A DNA stretch of 64,000 nt, from assembly GCF_014649115.1 (NCBI RefSeq), contig NZ_BMSK01000002.1, positions 423,905-487,904 on the forward strand, in the 5' to 3' direction. Position numbers and translations under genes: made by a program. Below are positions 34,702-43,390 of the stretch, piece by piece (within the stretch, counting starts at the first letter, position 1; each line of letters opens with the position of its first letter). Under the pieces are notes generated by a model. That model had not been told where the DNA came from and searched no databases. It saw only the letters and a list, made by a program, of their open reading frames with translations. Source of the DNA: Streptomyces eurythermus. Lineage in GTDB: Bacteria > Actinomycetota > Actinomycetes > Streptomycetales > Streptomycetaceae.

Positions 34702-35832
34702 TCAGTTGCCGGCTTCTCTGTCCGGGGTTCCCGTGAAGTGTCGTGTCACCTCGTGGCTCACGGACGCGATGGCGCCGGCGGCGCCTTCCGGCAGCAGATG
34801 TCGGTTCCGGTCCCGCGGGAGTTGAGGTCCGGCTGTGTCACACCGCGGCGAGGGTGGAGATGATCCTCGGGTGGCCGTCGATCGCCGTCTCCTGGGTGTC
34901 GCCGGTCTCGGTCGGGCGACACCATTCGGCGAGTCGCGCGAGGGCGGAGAAGTTGAGGCCCCTGTAGTGGACATGGTCGCCGGAGTCGGCCTCGCCTGAG
35001 GCGAGCACTCGGACCGCCGGTACATCCGGCTGCCCAGCCCGAGCCCCGCGCAACCCGGGCCACCCCCAGCCACTCCCTCCCTCGCGAGGGCCCGCACTTC
35101 GCCGCCGAGCGACCATGCCTCTACCGCCGCTGACAGCCACAGCCTGAAGCAGCCGCCGGTCCCGCTTGCATCTGATGCAGGCGGGGTTGGCGTCGTGGTG
35201 CCGTGATGGTCAGGCGGGGGTGTAGGCGCGGGCTGTGACGTGGTCGTGGATGAGGTGGCCAGGGATGTGCGCTGGACGATTTCGCTGAGGGGCTGGATGG
35301 AGTCGGTGAACAGCGGAGTGGCGGCGATACCCGGCTGGCGGGCGGCGATGAAGGCGATGCCGAGGTCGACCTCGTCGCCGGCCAGGTCGGCTTCGATGCG
35401 GTCCTGGGTCGCTTCGGTGAGGGTCAGGGTGATGCCCGGGTGGCAGGCGTGGAGTTCGGAGATGACCGGGCCGATGAGGTAGGCGGTGAAGGTCGGGGTG
35501 GCCGCGAGGCGGAGATGGCCGCGGGAGAGGTCCTGTACGTCGTGGACGGCGCGTTCGGCGACGGCGAGGTCGCGCAGGGCTCGGCGGGCGTACTCGGCGT
35601 AGGCGGTGCCGGCGTCGGTAGGCCGTACGGCGCGGCCGGTGCGGTCGGGAAGCCGCACGCCCAGGGTGCGCTCCACATGTGTGATCTGTTGGGAGAGAGT
35701 GGGCTGGGAGATGTGCGGCTCTTCGGCGGCGCGGGTGAAGTTCCCGTGTTCGGCGACGGCGAGCAGATAGCGCAGATGACGCAGTTCCAGGGCGGCGATG
35801 ACCACGCTATAGATGAGGGCAATAGGAGTCAT
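34702..35832 (-). pseudogene. cynR: CynR-like LysR regulator, C-terminally replaced
   Basis: The N-terminal 190 residues are clear LysR of the CynR branch: LELRHLRYLLAVAEHGNFTR, SQPTLSQQITHVERTLGVRL (with P where F is usual in L-F-D-R), and GHLRLAATPTFTAYLIGPVI, up to RQPGIAATPLFTDSIQPLSE at about 35270. From there the open frame to 34702 is Pro/Thr/Ser/Arg-rich and unrelated, so roughly the last 100 residues of the effector domain have been lost. The protein would keep its DNA-binding part. Starts: ATG 35832 or GTG 35805. It is divergent from cynT, as expected of cynR. Around 34838-34980 an unrelated orphan piece (LNFSALARLAEWCRPTETGD) is embedded. Confidence 0.8.
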
Positions 35833-35857
35833 GGCTAGTAGCTCTTGGACACTATAG

Positions 35858-35872
35858 ATGCAGGTCGTGCAT
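35858..35872. promoter_or_regulatory. LysR-type box between cynR and cynT
   Basis: ATGCA-GGTCG-TGCAT, a perfect interrupted palindrome in the 92-bp divergent gap. The 9-mer CTATAGATG occurs at 35807-35815 and again at 35852-35860, overlapping the box. It is probably the cyn operator. Confidence 0.6.
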
Positions 35873-35924
35873 GGTGGATCTCGTCGGCCCCCAGGGGTCA
35901 GATGGCTACCGAAGGGAGTGACCC

Positions 35925-36530
35925 ATGCAGGACCTCACCGAGGGCGTCGCGCGGTTCCAGCGCGAGGTCTTCCCGGCGAAGGCCGGCCTTTTCACCCACC
36001 TCGCCGCGAACCACACGCCGCACACGCTGTTCATCGGCTGCTCGGACGCCCGTGTCGTACCGGAGCTGATCACCCAGGGCGAGCCGGGTGAGCTCTTCGT
36101 CATCCGAACCGCCGGCAACCTCGTCCCCGCCTACACCCCCGGCGCCAACGGGGTGACGGCCAGCATCGAGTACGCCGTCAGCGTGCTCGGCGTGAGCGAC
36201 ATCGTGATCTGCGGTCACTCCGCCTGCGGCGCCATGACCGCCCTGGCCGAAGACCAAGACCTCACCGGCGCGCCGACGGTCGCGGAGTGGCTGCGGCACG
36301 CGGACGCCGCCGTGGCCCGCACCGCCGGCATGGCGGCAGGCCCCGAGAAGGTCGGCGCCCTGGTCCGCCAGAACGTGTACGCGCAGCTGACGAACCTGAC
36401 CACTCACCCCTCCGTCGCCCGGGCGCTGGCGGAGAAGAAGGTGACGTTGCACGGCTGGGTCTTCGACATCCCCACCGGGCGCGTCGAAGCACTCGACCTC
36501 ACCGGCACGGGTGCCGCCCTCGCCGCCTGA
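35925..36530 (+). CDS. cynT: Beta-class carbonic anhydrase (CynT-type)
   Basis: 201 residues. The zinc ligands and active-site dyad are in HTLFIGCSDARVVPELI (Cys, Asp-Arg) and VICGHSACGAMTAL (His, Cys), the standard beta-carbonic-anhydrase layout. GELFVIRTAGNLVPAYTPG is the conserved dimer strand. In cyn operons CynT recycles CO2 from cyanate breakdown so that bicarbonate, the second substrate of cyanase, is not depleted. ATG 35925 follows GAAGGGAGTGACCC. cynS lies 156 nt downstream in the same direction. Confidence 0.93.
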   Translation: MQDLTEGVARFQREVFPAKAGLFTHLAANHTPHTLFIGCSDARVVPELITQGEPGELFVIRTAGNLVPAYTPGANGVTASIEYAVSVLGVSDIVICGHSACGAMTALAEDQDLTGAPTVAEWLRHADAAVARTAGMAAGPEKVGALVRQNVYAQLTNLTTHPSVARALAEKKVTLHGWVFDIPTGRVEALDLTGTGAALAA

Positions 36531-36686
36531 GCGAGACCCGGCCCGATCCGTCGCGGGCCCTGCCCCGAGGCGTCGATGAAGATCCGGCCCGCAGGCGCGA
36601 TACGCCGCGGACCACCTCACCCAAGAACCTGCCGGTCTCACCCCTTCCCCTTGAGCACCGGCACCACCGTAGAAGGAGCTCATCTC

Positions 36687-37157
36687 ATGGTGCACGCCCA
36701 GTTCGACCCCACCGCCCGCGAGGCCTTGGCCAACGCCGCCGTCGAGGCCAAGATCCGCAAGAACCTCACCTGGGAGCAGATCGCCGACGCCTCCGGCCTG
36801 TCGGTCGCCTTCACCACCGCCGCCCTCCTCGGCCAGCACGCCCTGCCGGAGGCGTCCGCCAAGGCCGTCGCCGAGCTGCTCGGCCTGGACGAGGACGCGG
36901 TGATGCTGCTGCAGACCATCCCGACCCGCGGCTCGATCCCCGGTGGCATCCCCACCGACCCGACGATCTACCGCTTCTACGAGATGCTCCAGGTCTACGG
37001 CACCACCCTGAAGGCACTCGTCCACGAGCAGTTCGGCGACGGCATCATCTCCGCGATCAACTTCAAGCTGGACGTGAAGAAGGTCGCCGACCCCGAGGGT
37101 GGCGAGCGCGCGGTCATCACCCTGGACGGCAAGTACCTGCCGACCAAGCCCTTCTGA
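36687..37157 (+). CDS. cynS: Cyanate hydratase (cyanase)
   Basis: 156 residues, the normal cyanase length. The N-terminal helical domain includes [20 protein letters not shown]. The C-terminal catalytic part has [20 protein letters not shown], where the Arg and Glu of RFYEM are the active-site residues equivalent to Arg96 and Glu99 of the E. coli enzyme, and [15 protein letters not shown] with the active-site Ser. It catalyses cyanate + bicarbonate to ammonia + 2 CO2 in the cytoplasm as a decamer. ATG 36687 has AGAAGGAGC upstream. Gene order cynT-cynS matches the classic operon. Confidence 0.96.
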   Translation: MVHAQFDPTAREALANAAVEAKIRKNLTWEQIADASGLSVAFTTAALLGQHALPEASAKAVAELLGLDEDAVMLLQTIPTRGSIPGGIPTDPTIYRFYEMLQVYGTTLKALVHEQFGDGIISAINFKLDVKKVADPEGGERAVITLDGKYLPTKPF

Positions 37158-37233
37158 TCCGGCACGGGCGGGGCCGCACGGCCCCGCCCGCCCCAACCCT
37201 GCCACCCTCCCCGCACACCGGAAAGGCCCGTTC

Positions 37234-37731
37234 ATGGACTTCGTACAGCGCACCATCGACATCGCCCGGCAGAACGTCGCCGAGGGCGGCCGACCGTTCG
37301 CGACCGTCATCGTCAAGGACGGCGAGATCCTCGCCGAGAGCGCCAACAAGGTCGCCCAGACCAACGACCCCACCGCGCACGCGGAGATCCTCGCCATCCG
37401 CGAGGCATGCGTGAAGCTGGGCACCGAGCACCTGACCGGCACCACCATCTATGTGCTGGCCCACCCGTGCCCGATGTGCCTGGGCTCGCTGTACTACTGC
37501 TCGCCGGACGAGGTCGTCTTCCTCACCACCCGCGACGCCTACGAGCCCCACTACGTCGACGACCGCAAGTACTTCGAGCTCAACTCCTTCTACGGTGAGT
37601 TCGCGAAGAACTGGGACGAGCGCCGGCTGCCCATGCGCTACGAGGCGCGTGACGCCGCCGTCGAGGTCTACCGCTTCTGGCAGGAGCGCAACGGCGGCGA
37701 ACGCCGCGTCGCCGGCGCCCCCACCGCCTGA
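37234..37731 (+). CDS. Nucleoside/nucleobase deaminase (CDA superfamily)
   Basis: 165 residues. Zinc site: PTAHAEILAIREA (His-Ala-Glu) and AHPCPMCLGSLYYC (Pro-Cys-x2-Cys). This is the guanine-deaminase/tRNA-adenosine-deaminase layout; length and the RPFATVIVKDGEILAE start fit guanine deaminase-like enzymes. ATG 37234 has GAAAGG upstream. It lies 76 nt after cynS and probably shares its transcript. A deaminase in a cyanate operon points to nitrogen salvage, since cyanate arises from carbamoyl phosphate and urea; the exact substrate is not certain. Confidence 0.9.
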   Translation: MDFVQRTIDIARQNVAEGGRPFATVIVKDGEILAESANKVAQTNDPTAHAEILAIREACVKLGTEHLTGTTIYVLAHPCPMCLGSLYYCSPDEVVFLTTRDAYEPHYVDDRKYFELNSFYGEFAKNWDERRLPMRYEARDAAVEVYRFWQERNGGERRVAGAPTA

Positions 37732-37746
37732 CCGTCCACGACCGAC

Positions 37747-38140
37747 GTGACCGGTGTGATCGAGAAGGTGGCCTGGACCCACCTGGACGCGGCCGGCTCC
37801 TGGCCACCCGCACCCACGGCCGCGGCCGGTTCTACCTGCCCGGCGGCAAACCCGAACCCGACGAGACCACCGAGCAGGCCCTGGTCCGCGAGAGCCGCGA
37901 GGAACTCGGCGTCACCCCGAACGCCTCCACCGTCATACCCCTGCTGATCGTGCAGGCCCCGGCCGACGGCAAACCCACCGAAACCCTCGTACGCACCGTG
38001 TGCTGCACCGCCGAGCACACCGGCACGCCAGTGCCACATGCGGAGATCGCCGAGATCGCCTGCCTCACCCACGGCGACGCACCACGCACCAGCGCCACCA
38101 CCAGCGAAGTCCTCGACCGACTCGCCACCACGGGCGCCGC
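37747..38140 (+). pseudogene. Nudix hydrolase with a frameshift
   Basis: The start VIEKVAWTHLDA is in one frame. The remainder, RLLATRTHGRGRFYLPGGKP and the Nudix box (GGKPEPDETTEQ then ALVRESREELGV), is in another; the missing base is at about 37793. The tail ends near ATTGAAPW where a transposase remnant begins on the other strand. The Nudix box itself is canonical (G-x5-E-x7-R-E-x2-E-E-L-G). It lies 16 nt after the deaminase gene and would have been a fourth member of the cyn transcript. Confidence 0.78.
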
Positions 38141-38144
38141 CCCG

Positions 38145-38790
38145 TGGCCGACGGTGAGCGCCTCCGGGGCGAAGAACGGCAGCCCGGCCACCGGCCAGGT
38201 CCGCGACCAGCGCGGCCGGCACACCGAGGTAGGGCCAGGCCATGGACTCGCCCCAGCCCGGACGCATCGGCAGCGGCGGGAGTACGCCCCTCGACAGCAT
38301 CGCCACGTCGATTGACGACTCCGCGACCGGCGTCAGCCGGAATGCAATGATCGAGTGCGTGTACCGTCCAACACGATCGTCAGGTGTACGGTGACCGGAG
38401 TGCCGAAGACGTCGTCAAGGACCTTCACCGGCAACAACATCGAATCCAGCACCACCACCTGCCCCGGCGGCCGAGCGCACCTACCGCTGCCGGGCCCCGC
38501 CCGGCCCGAACCACTCCCGCCACACCCGCGCCAACGTCGTCCGGTGCGACACCCGCACCTCCCGGTTCGGGAACACCTCCCGCACGTACTGGTGGACCAA
38601 CCGCTCCCGCGAGGCGCGACCGGCGCAGACACCGCTCGTGCACCGCCCGGATCGCTCCCACACCTCCGGGCCCACCAACCAGCGACCGCGCCCCCCTGAC
38701 ACGGCGGCCATCGATCAATCCAGCAAGCCCCTGCCGGTGGTGGGCCACGGTCATCCGCTCGAAGGCCCGCTCTCTCACCCCCGCCCCCCA
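38145..38790 (-). pseudogene. Mu-type/rve-fold transposase, many frameshifts
   Basis: Pieces on the minus strand, in order: RAFERMTVAHHRQGLAGLID, LVHQYVREVFPNREVRVSHR with TLARVWREWFGPGG, then VVLDSMLLPVKVLDDVFGTP (first catalytic Asp) with VTVHLTIVLD, then LTPVAESSIDVAMLSRGVLP, MRPGWGESMAWPYLGVPAAL, and LPFFAPEALTV. They match integrase-core transposases of the type with a C-terminal Mu domain. At least four frame changes and loss of the last catalytic residues make it dead. Only the middle third of a 600-700-residue protein remains. Confidence 0.72.
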
Positions 38791-39443
38791 ACTGCCGCAG
38801 CTCCGCCGCGCCGAGAGTCTTCAGTCAGCTCAGCGACCTTCGCCCGGTGCCGCTCGGTCAAGGTCGTGGTCGCCGGATCGTAGGCCGCGCACGGCTCGCC
38901 CGGCCGGGCAGGCGCAGCCGAAGCCGGCCTGCTCACCCTCGGGCAGGTCCTCCAGCCCGAAGCCCTGCCCGGTCACGCCTCGCTCCCATCCGGGCAGACC
39001 CACGTTGCATCGGTCAGCGACCGAGCCAGAACGATGGCCAGACGGCGCTGCCGGAACAGGTGGAGCAGGTGCACTCGGGCCACCGCAGGCACCAGTGCTG
39101 ATGCCACGAGCCGACCCTGCCGGCCCGGCGCCGCTTCGACTCCGGCCAACTGTCGGTCCGCAAGGCCGCGGCGGGCGGTGAGTCCGTGACCTCGCCGCAC
39201 GGTGGGTTTGCGGCAGGGGAGGGGCGGGCGACGTGCGAGGGGCACGGACGGGTTGTTCCTGAGCGGTCGCGCCGGCGGGCGCCGACAGGCCGGAGAACCT
39301 TCCAGTGGTCACCGTGACGGTGCCCGCTTCCCGCCCTCCCGGCGTTGGACCGCGCTGTCGCGCCAGGCTCGCTGCCGGGCCCGATGTTCCCGTCGTGCTG
39401 TCCCGCCGACACCGTGTCGTCGTTTTCGCCGTCCTGTGTCCGC
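38791..39443. other. No supported gene
   Basis: Open frames on both strands are composition artefacts. A minus-strand piece near 38990-39110 (VARVHLLHLFRQRRLAIVLA) may be an eroded transposase or helicase segment, but I cannot place it. Confidence 0.4.
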
Positions 39444-39816
39444 ATGTTGGCCGGCCGCGGCGCCACCCCGCACCGCTCCAACCCGGCGGTCATCCACCGC
39501 GAGCTCACCACCCTCGACATCCAGCGCGGCACGAACGTCGCCGAGTTCAGCTCCGGATCCGGCTACTCCAGTGCCCTCCTCGCCGAGCTCATCGGCCTCA
39601 CCGGCCACATGACCAGCCTCGACAGCGACGCCTACCTCGTGCGCTGGGCGAAGCTCATCCACCAAGAGCGCGGCCTCGACAACATCCACTGCCACATCGC
39701 CGACGGCATGGCCGACTTCACGGGACAAGGCCCCGTACGACCGGATGGTGGCCTGGTGCACCCCGCCCCTGCTGCCGAAGGCGTGGGTGGAGCAGGTCGC
39801 CGACGGCGGCGGGTAG
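39444..39816 (+). pseudogene. PCMT-like methyltransferase fragment
   Basis: From ATG 39444: NPAVIHRELTTLDIQRGTNV, AEFSSGSGYSSALLAELIGL (degenerate SAM motif I), TSLDSDAYLVRWAK. The last part, KAPYDRMVAWCTPPLLPKAW ending VADGGG-stop, is in the next frame, so one lesion lies at about 39722. This matches the middle of protein-L-isoaspartate methyltransferase-type enzymes, with the N-terminal 60 and C-terminal 100 or more residues missing. Two intact PCMT-type domains occur in the cluster at 50.6-56.2 kb. Confidence 0.68.
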
Positions 39817-39821
39817 AAATT

Positions 39822-39983
39822 CTCGGCGGGCGGGCGGGCGGGAAGGCGAGGGCGACGCGGAGCCGGGATCCGGTGGCGGCACCGGCGTCGCCGCTGTCCT
39901 GCCGCTCGGCGAAGCAGCTGGCCAGGAACGGGACGGCGAGGAGCGGCGCGAGCAGCCGCCGCCCTCGTACCGAGGGACGGTTC
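39822..39983 (-). pseudogene. Substrate-binding lipoprotein, N-terminal fragment
   Basis: GTG 39983 starts NRPSVRGRRLLAPLLAVPFL then ASC, a lipoprotein signal with lipobox L-A-S-C. SRLRVALAFPPA follows, the usual opening of an ABC-transporter peptide-binding protein. A run of CGCC repeats (about 39826-39842) shifts the frame; the next codons would read A-E-N-F. Homology then stops at the PCMT remnant on the other strand. The GTG overlaps the stop of the GNAT remnant (GTGA), so the two were translationally coupled. Confidence 0.6.
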
Positions 39984-40320
39984 ACCGGCTCACCGACCCG
40001 GCCGGGACGGTCATCGGGACCTCGGAGTGCACGATCCGCTGCCCGTCTCCCGTCGAGGACGACGGTGCCCAGCGACCGCCAGCACGCCTCCGCGCCCGGG
40101 ACGCCGGATCGGTGTGCAGGTACACGGCACGGTAGCCGCCGTCCGAGGCGGCGAAGGCGAGCACCTCCCGCACGAGCCGCCGGGCCAGTCCGCGCCTGCG
40201 GTGCTCGGGACGGACGTAGACGCGGCCCGTCACTCGCCGCAGGACCCGCTGGACAGGAGCCGGGGAACTCCGCTGTCCGGCCGGACGGCCACCGCCACCG
40301 GTGCGCGAACGGAACGCGGG
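39982..40320 (-). pseudogene. GNAT acetyltransferase remnant
   Basis: Preserved: GRVYVRPEHRRRGLARRLVR (the acetyl-CoA-binding R/Q-x-x-G-x-A/G motif), EVLAFAASDGGYRAVYLHTD, and PMTVPAGSVSR to the stop. Between YLHTD and the end the frame changes twice (GAEACWRSLGTVVLDG is in another frame). The N-terminal half is not recognisable. Coupled by GTGA to the lipoprotein fragment. Confidence 0.65.
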
Positions 40321-40340
40321 CCTCGCTCGCCGCCACCGGC

Positions 40341-41456
40341 CTACGGACCGTCTCCGGGTGCCTTCCACGGCACCAGCTCGATGTGCACCTTCCTCGGACC
40401 GGCGAGGTACCCGGCGAGCTCACGAGGGTCATAGTCGCGCTTCATGTAGTAGCGGAACACCGCGGAATCCGCCACGGCTTCGGCTCCGCGCCCGGCACGG
40501 TGGCCGATGGGCCGGTGGTACGCCGGCAGCAGGAGGTATGCGAGGGTCCGCGTCCTGTCCAGGTGACCCAGGGGGTCGGGGCACACCCGGAAGACCGCGC
40601 TCTCGGCCGGGGCCGTCTGCTGCGGACCGGCGCCGTCCAGCACGGAGGTGTCGAACTCCAGCCCGTACCGTCGGGCCTCGCGGACCATCCACAGCAGGGC
40701 CAGGTCGGAAAGTGCCGTGCTCGGGAAGCCGCCGCCGACGTCGCCGTGCGAGCCGCTGAACCACACCTGCCTCAGCTCCTGCTTACCGGCCCAGGGCTGC
40801 TGCTCCCACAGCGTCGGTTCGTAGGGCGGGCGTTCTTCGTCGATGGCCAGCGCCTGGAAGGCGCCGTCGACGCGGCTGCTGAGCCTGACGTCGTGGAACC
40901 CGGAGGGCCTGTTGAGCAGGCGCTGCACCGGGCCCCGGCGCTCGCCCAGCCAGGGGACACCGAGGGATCCCACCGTGTCCCACACCCCGATGAACCTGAT
41001 CCGTGGCTCGTGCGCGTATGCCCGCCGGAACAGCGTGGACGCGACCCCGTCGGGCTTCTCCACGCGGTCGTGGTACAGGTCCCACGCCGCCTTGAGCCGG
41101 CCGGCGTTCTCCCGTCGCAGCACCCCGCAGTTGCGGATCAGCCCCGCCACGCTCCGCGCGGTGAACGCACCCCGGCTGAACCCGAACAGATACAGCTCGT
41201 CCCCCGGCTCGTAGGCGTCCACGAGGAACCGGTATGCGTCGATCACGTTCCGCGACAGCCCCGCCCCGAACGCCCCACCGCGCCACTTGTCCCACCAGTG
41301 GGTGCCGACCCCGGCGTGGTAGTAGACCCGCTGCTCCCCGCCCGCCGAGTCCCGGGGCCGGATAGCCAGCGCCACCTTGGAGACGTTGGTCGGGCACCGC
41401 TGGTCCGCCTTGTCCCACGTCCCGTCGCAGCACACGACCAGACGCTTCTCGGCCAT
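40341..41456 (-). CDS. DUF2235 alpha/beta-hydrolase
   Basis: 371 residues. ATG 41456 has GAGGAGGACGCC upstream, so I reject the in-frame extension to 41798. Hallmarks: RLVVCCDGTWDKADQ at the start, VYYHAGVGTHWWDKW, the nucleophile elbow LYLFGFSRGAFTARSVAG (G-F-S-R-G, about residue 95), RFIGVWDTVGSLGVPW, and VWFSGSHGDVGGGF with the catalytic His. This is the DUF2235 family, which includes type VI phospholipase effectors in proteobacteria. In actinobacteria its role is unknown. No signal peptide. It faces two coupled small genes 152 nt upstream. Confidence 0.9.
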   Translation of the reverse strand: MAEKRLVVCCDGTWDKADQRCPTNVSKVALAIRPRDSAGGEQRVYYHAGVGTHWWDKWRGGAFGAGLSRNVIDAYRFLVDAYEPGDELYLFGFSRGAFTARSVAGLIRNCGVLRRENAGRLKAAWDLYHDRVEKPDGVASTLFRRAYAHEPRIRFIGVWDTVGSLGVPWLGERRGPVQRLLNRPSGFHDVRLSSRVDGAFQALAIDEERPPYEPTLWEQQPWAGKQELRQVWFSGSHGDVGGGFPSTALSDLALLWMVREARRYGLEFDTSVLDGAGPQQTAPAESAVFRVCPDPLGHLDRTRTLAYLLLPAYHRPIGHRAGRGAEAVADSAVFRYYMKRDYDPRELAGYLAGPRKVHIELVPWKAPGDGP

Positions 41457-41608
41457 GGCGTCCTCCTCGTCCGAGGCGGTCGCCCCTCCTCCCCGTGCCA
41501 CAGCCCTGCCACAGGTACCGCACCGCGGGCACCGGATGAACGCGCCGACGGGCGTGGGGCCTCCTCCGCGACGGTGCTGACGTGACCGGCCGGGCAGGAG
41601 TCGGGGCG

Positions 41609-41791
41609 TTACGTACTGATGGTGTCGACCACCGCTGATTCGACGGTCCCCAGCAAAGTGACCTGATAGCCAAGCCTGAGGATCAGTCTGCCCTTTCCGG
41701 CGATCGCGGTGTTCATCGTGATTCCCTGGAAAACCGATTGCGTCGCGAAATTCGACAGCGATGTCCATATGCGACTGTTCGTGAAATTCAC
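41609..41791 (-). CDS. Small protein coupled to 41788-42201, unknown
   Basis: 60 residues from GTG 41791, whose GTGA contains the stop of the upstream gene. It reads NFTNSRIWTSLSNFATQSVF, GITMNTAIAGKGRLILRLGY, and ends AVVDTIST. Rich in Thr, Ser, Asn and aliphatic residues; probably a small beta-rich protein or subunit. Codons use more A/T third positions than the neighbouring DUF2235 gene. No family recognised. Confidence 0.55.
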   Translation of the reverse strand: MNFTNSRIWTSLSNFATQSVFQGITMNTAIAGKGRLILRLGYQVTLLGTVESAVVDTIST

Positions 41792-42201
41792 TTCGCACAG
41801 GTCGACCCCGACCCCATGAGGGCGGAGTTCTTGTACTCGACGGTGCAGACGTTCCCGCTCGCCGGCCACTGCTGGGCGCGGAACAGCTTCTCCGCAGGGT
41901 CCTGACCGTACGTCATGTGCCCGCCGTAGGGCGGCGCGCCCGGCGGGTCACCTGATTTCTTGGCACCGCTGAAGGGCGTGGGCCCGACAGCGAGGGCGTC
42001 CTTGAGGTCCGGAACGAGAATCCACGTGTCCCGATCGAAGTCGTGGTCCTGGGTCGCCTCGATCTGCGTATCGAACCCCACGACCCCCGTCAGGGTCACC
42101 ATCCACTGCAGGGAGGGATTCCCGTTCGGAAGTGGGGCGGACGTCCAATGCGGCGAGAGCCATTTTCCGGGATCGCTTGCCTGCTGTACCATCCCGCCCA
42201 T
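41788..42201 (-). CDS. Hypothetical protein, unknown
   Basis: 137 residues. ATG 42201 has GAGGTGA 9 nt upstream, so the longer frame to 42390 is rejected. Notable segments: WLSPHWTSAPLPNGNPSLQW, VGFDTQIEATQDHDFDRDTW, ILVPDLKDALAVGPTPFSG, and a C-terminal Cys pair (NVCTVEYKNSA, GSTCAK). No signal peptide and no known family. It is translationally coupled to a 60-residue protein and lies upstream of the DUF2235 hydrolase, so the three may form a unit. Confidence 0.68.
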   Translation of the reverse strand: MGGMVQQASDPGKWLSPHWTSAPLPNGNPSLQWMVTLTGVVGFDTQIEATQDHDFDRDTWILVPDLKDALAVGPTPFSGAKKSGDPPGAPPYGGHMTYGQDPAEKLFRAQQWPASGNVCTVEYKNSALMGSGSTCAK

Positions 42202-42625
42202 AAGCGAGTCACCTCGCCGGTCTGTGATCCCCGTTGCCGAGCGCGCAAGGCGCACTGTCCAATTCCCACCCCTCTTGCCATTCTGCGGCCCGGCGCCGTG
42301 TCCCGCATCCCCAGAACCAGCGCGCCGACTGAGCACCGCATGGGCTGTTCCGCCCTGCCTACCGTGAGGGTGCACAGCCTGCCAGTCCATGCACTAGCAG
42401 ACCTTGACCTTCCAGACCGGCGACCGGTTGTAGATCTGGCTGGAACTGTACGCGCCCGGTGTCCAAGGCTTCGGCGTAGTCGAAGGGCGTCCGATTTGTG
42501 GCTGAGCGAGGCCAACTTCGACAAGGGCAAGAACTTTCGCGTGCACGCCAGGCCATGGGAGGGGGCGGCGGTACCCCGCCATGGTGCGAGACCGCCGCCC
42601 ACCTCCCTCCCAGCCCTTGCTTCAC
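42202..42625. other. Divergent intergenic stretch, no supported gene
   Basis: 424 bp between the small gene pair and the DUF2975 operon. Open frames have no coherent protein. Confidence 0.45.
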
Positions 42626-42663
42626 CTATCGAAACTCGATAGATTTCCATCGCAAAACGATGG
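42626..42663 (+). promoter_or_regulatory. Two adjacent dyads before the DUF2975-HTH operon
   Basis: CTATCGA-AAC-TCGATAG (42626-42642) and CCATCG-CAAAA-CGATGG (42647-42663), both perfect, 4 bp apart, immediately upstream of the ATG. They share ATCG half-sites and are probable operators for the small HTH protein encoded in the operon. Confidence 0.6.
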
Positions 42664-42674
42664 AAGGATGGGCC

Positions 42675-43166
42675 ATGGGAAAGCTGGCAGTGAGTGCGCT
42701 GCGCGCCGTGCTCGTGGTGATGCTCGCCGGCACCGTGTTCGTACAAGCCGGGATGGTGTGGGCGTTGGCCACCGGGAGTGATCCGGAGGACGGGTCGCTT
42801 CCGCTGACCCCGCTGCGCGTGATCACGATCCTGGGCATGGTCTCGGTCCAGGTCGCCGTGGTCTGCGTATGGCGGCTGGTGTCGATGGTGCGACGCGGAA
42901 CCGTGTTCTCCCACGCTGCCTTCCGATACGTGGATATCGTGATCGGCGCGATCGTCGCGGCTGCCCTCGTGTGGTTCGCGGTCACGGCACTCAATGCGCC
43001 CGGCCAGCGGGACGACCCGGGCGTCACCCTCATCATGGGCGGGGTAGGCGTGGCCATCCTGGGGGTCGCGCTCATCGTGCTTGTGCTGCGGATGCTGCTC
43101 GCCCAGGCCGTCGCGCGCGACGTCGAAGCGGCGCAGATGCAGGCCGAGTTGGACGAGGTGATCTGA
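42675..43166 (+). CDS. DUF2975 membrane protein
   Basis: 163 residues, four hydrophobic helices: AVLVVMLAGTVFVQAGMVWA, VITILGMVSVQVAVVCVWRL, YVDIVIGAIVAAALVWFAVT, and GGVGVAILGVALIVLVLRML. ATG 42675 has GGAAGG 6 nt upstream. DUF2975 proteins are typically encoded with a small YozG-type HTH protein, as here: the stop shares one base with the next ATG (TGATG). Function unknown. Confidence 0.88.
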   Translation: MGKLAVSALRAVLVVMLAGTVFVQAGMVWALATGSDPEDGSLPLTPLRVITILGMVSVQVAVVCVWRLVSMVRRGTVFSHAAFRYVDIVIGAIVAAALVWFAVTALNAPGQRDDPGVTLIMGGVGVAILGVALIVLVLRMLLAQAVARDVEAAQMQAELDEVI

Positions 43167-43387
43167 TGCCGATCGTCGTCGCCATCGACGTGATGCTGGC
43201 CAGGCGGAAGATGTCCGTGGGCGATCTCGCGGACCGCGTAGGGATCACGCCCGCCAACCTGGCGGTACTCAAGAACGGCCGCGCCAAGGCGGTGCGCTTC
43301 ACCACGCTCGCCGCCCTCTGCGAGGTGCTCGAATGCCAGCCAGGCGACCTGCTGCGCTGGGAGACCGAGGACACCGCGGGCGAATGA
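43166..43387 (+). CDS. Small XRE/YozG-type HTH regulator
   Basis: 73 residues. Cro/C1-type helix-turn-helix: VVAIDVMLARRKMSVGDLAD, then RVGITPANLAVLKNGRAKAV, then LAALCEVLECQPGDLLRWE. The pattern (LEVQPGDLLEW-like end) is the HTH_26 group found beside DUF2975 genes. It probably binds the twin dyads upstream of the operon. Confidence 0.9.
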   Translation: MPIVVAIDVMLARRKMSVGDLADRVGITPANLAVLKNGRAKAVRFTTLAALCEVLECQPGDLLRWETEDTAGE

Positions 43388-43390
43388 ACC

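Noticed and set aside
39345..41585. 746-codon plus-strand frame
   Set aside because: Only its first 125 codons (PCMT remnant) carry meaning; the rest is antisense of DUF2235.
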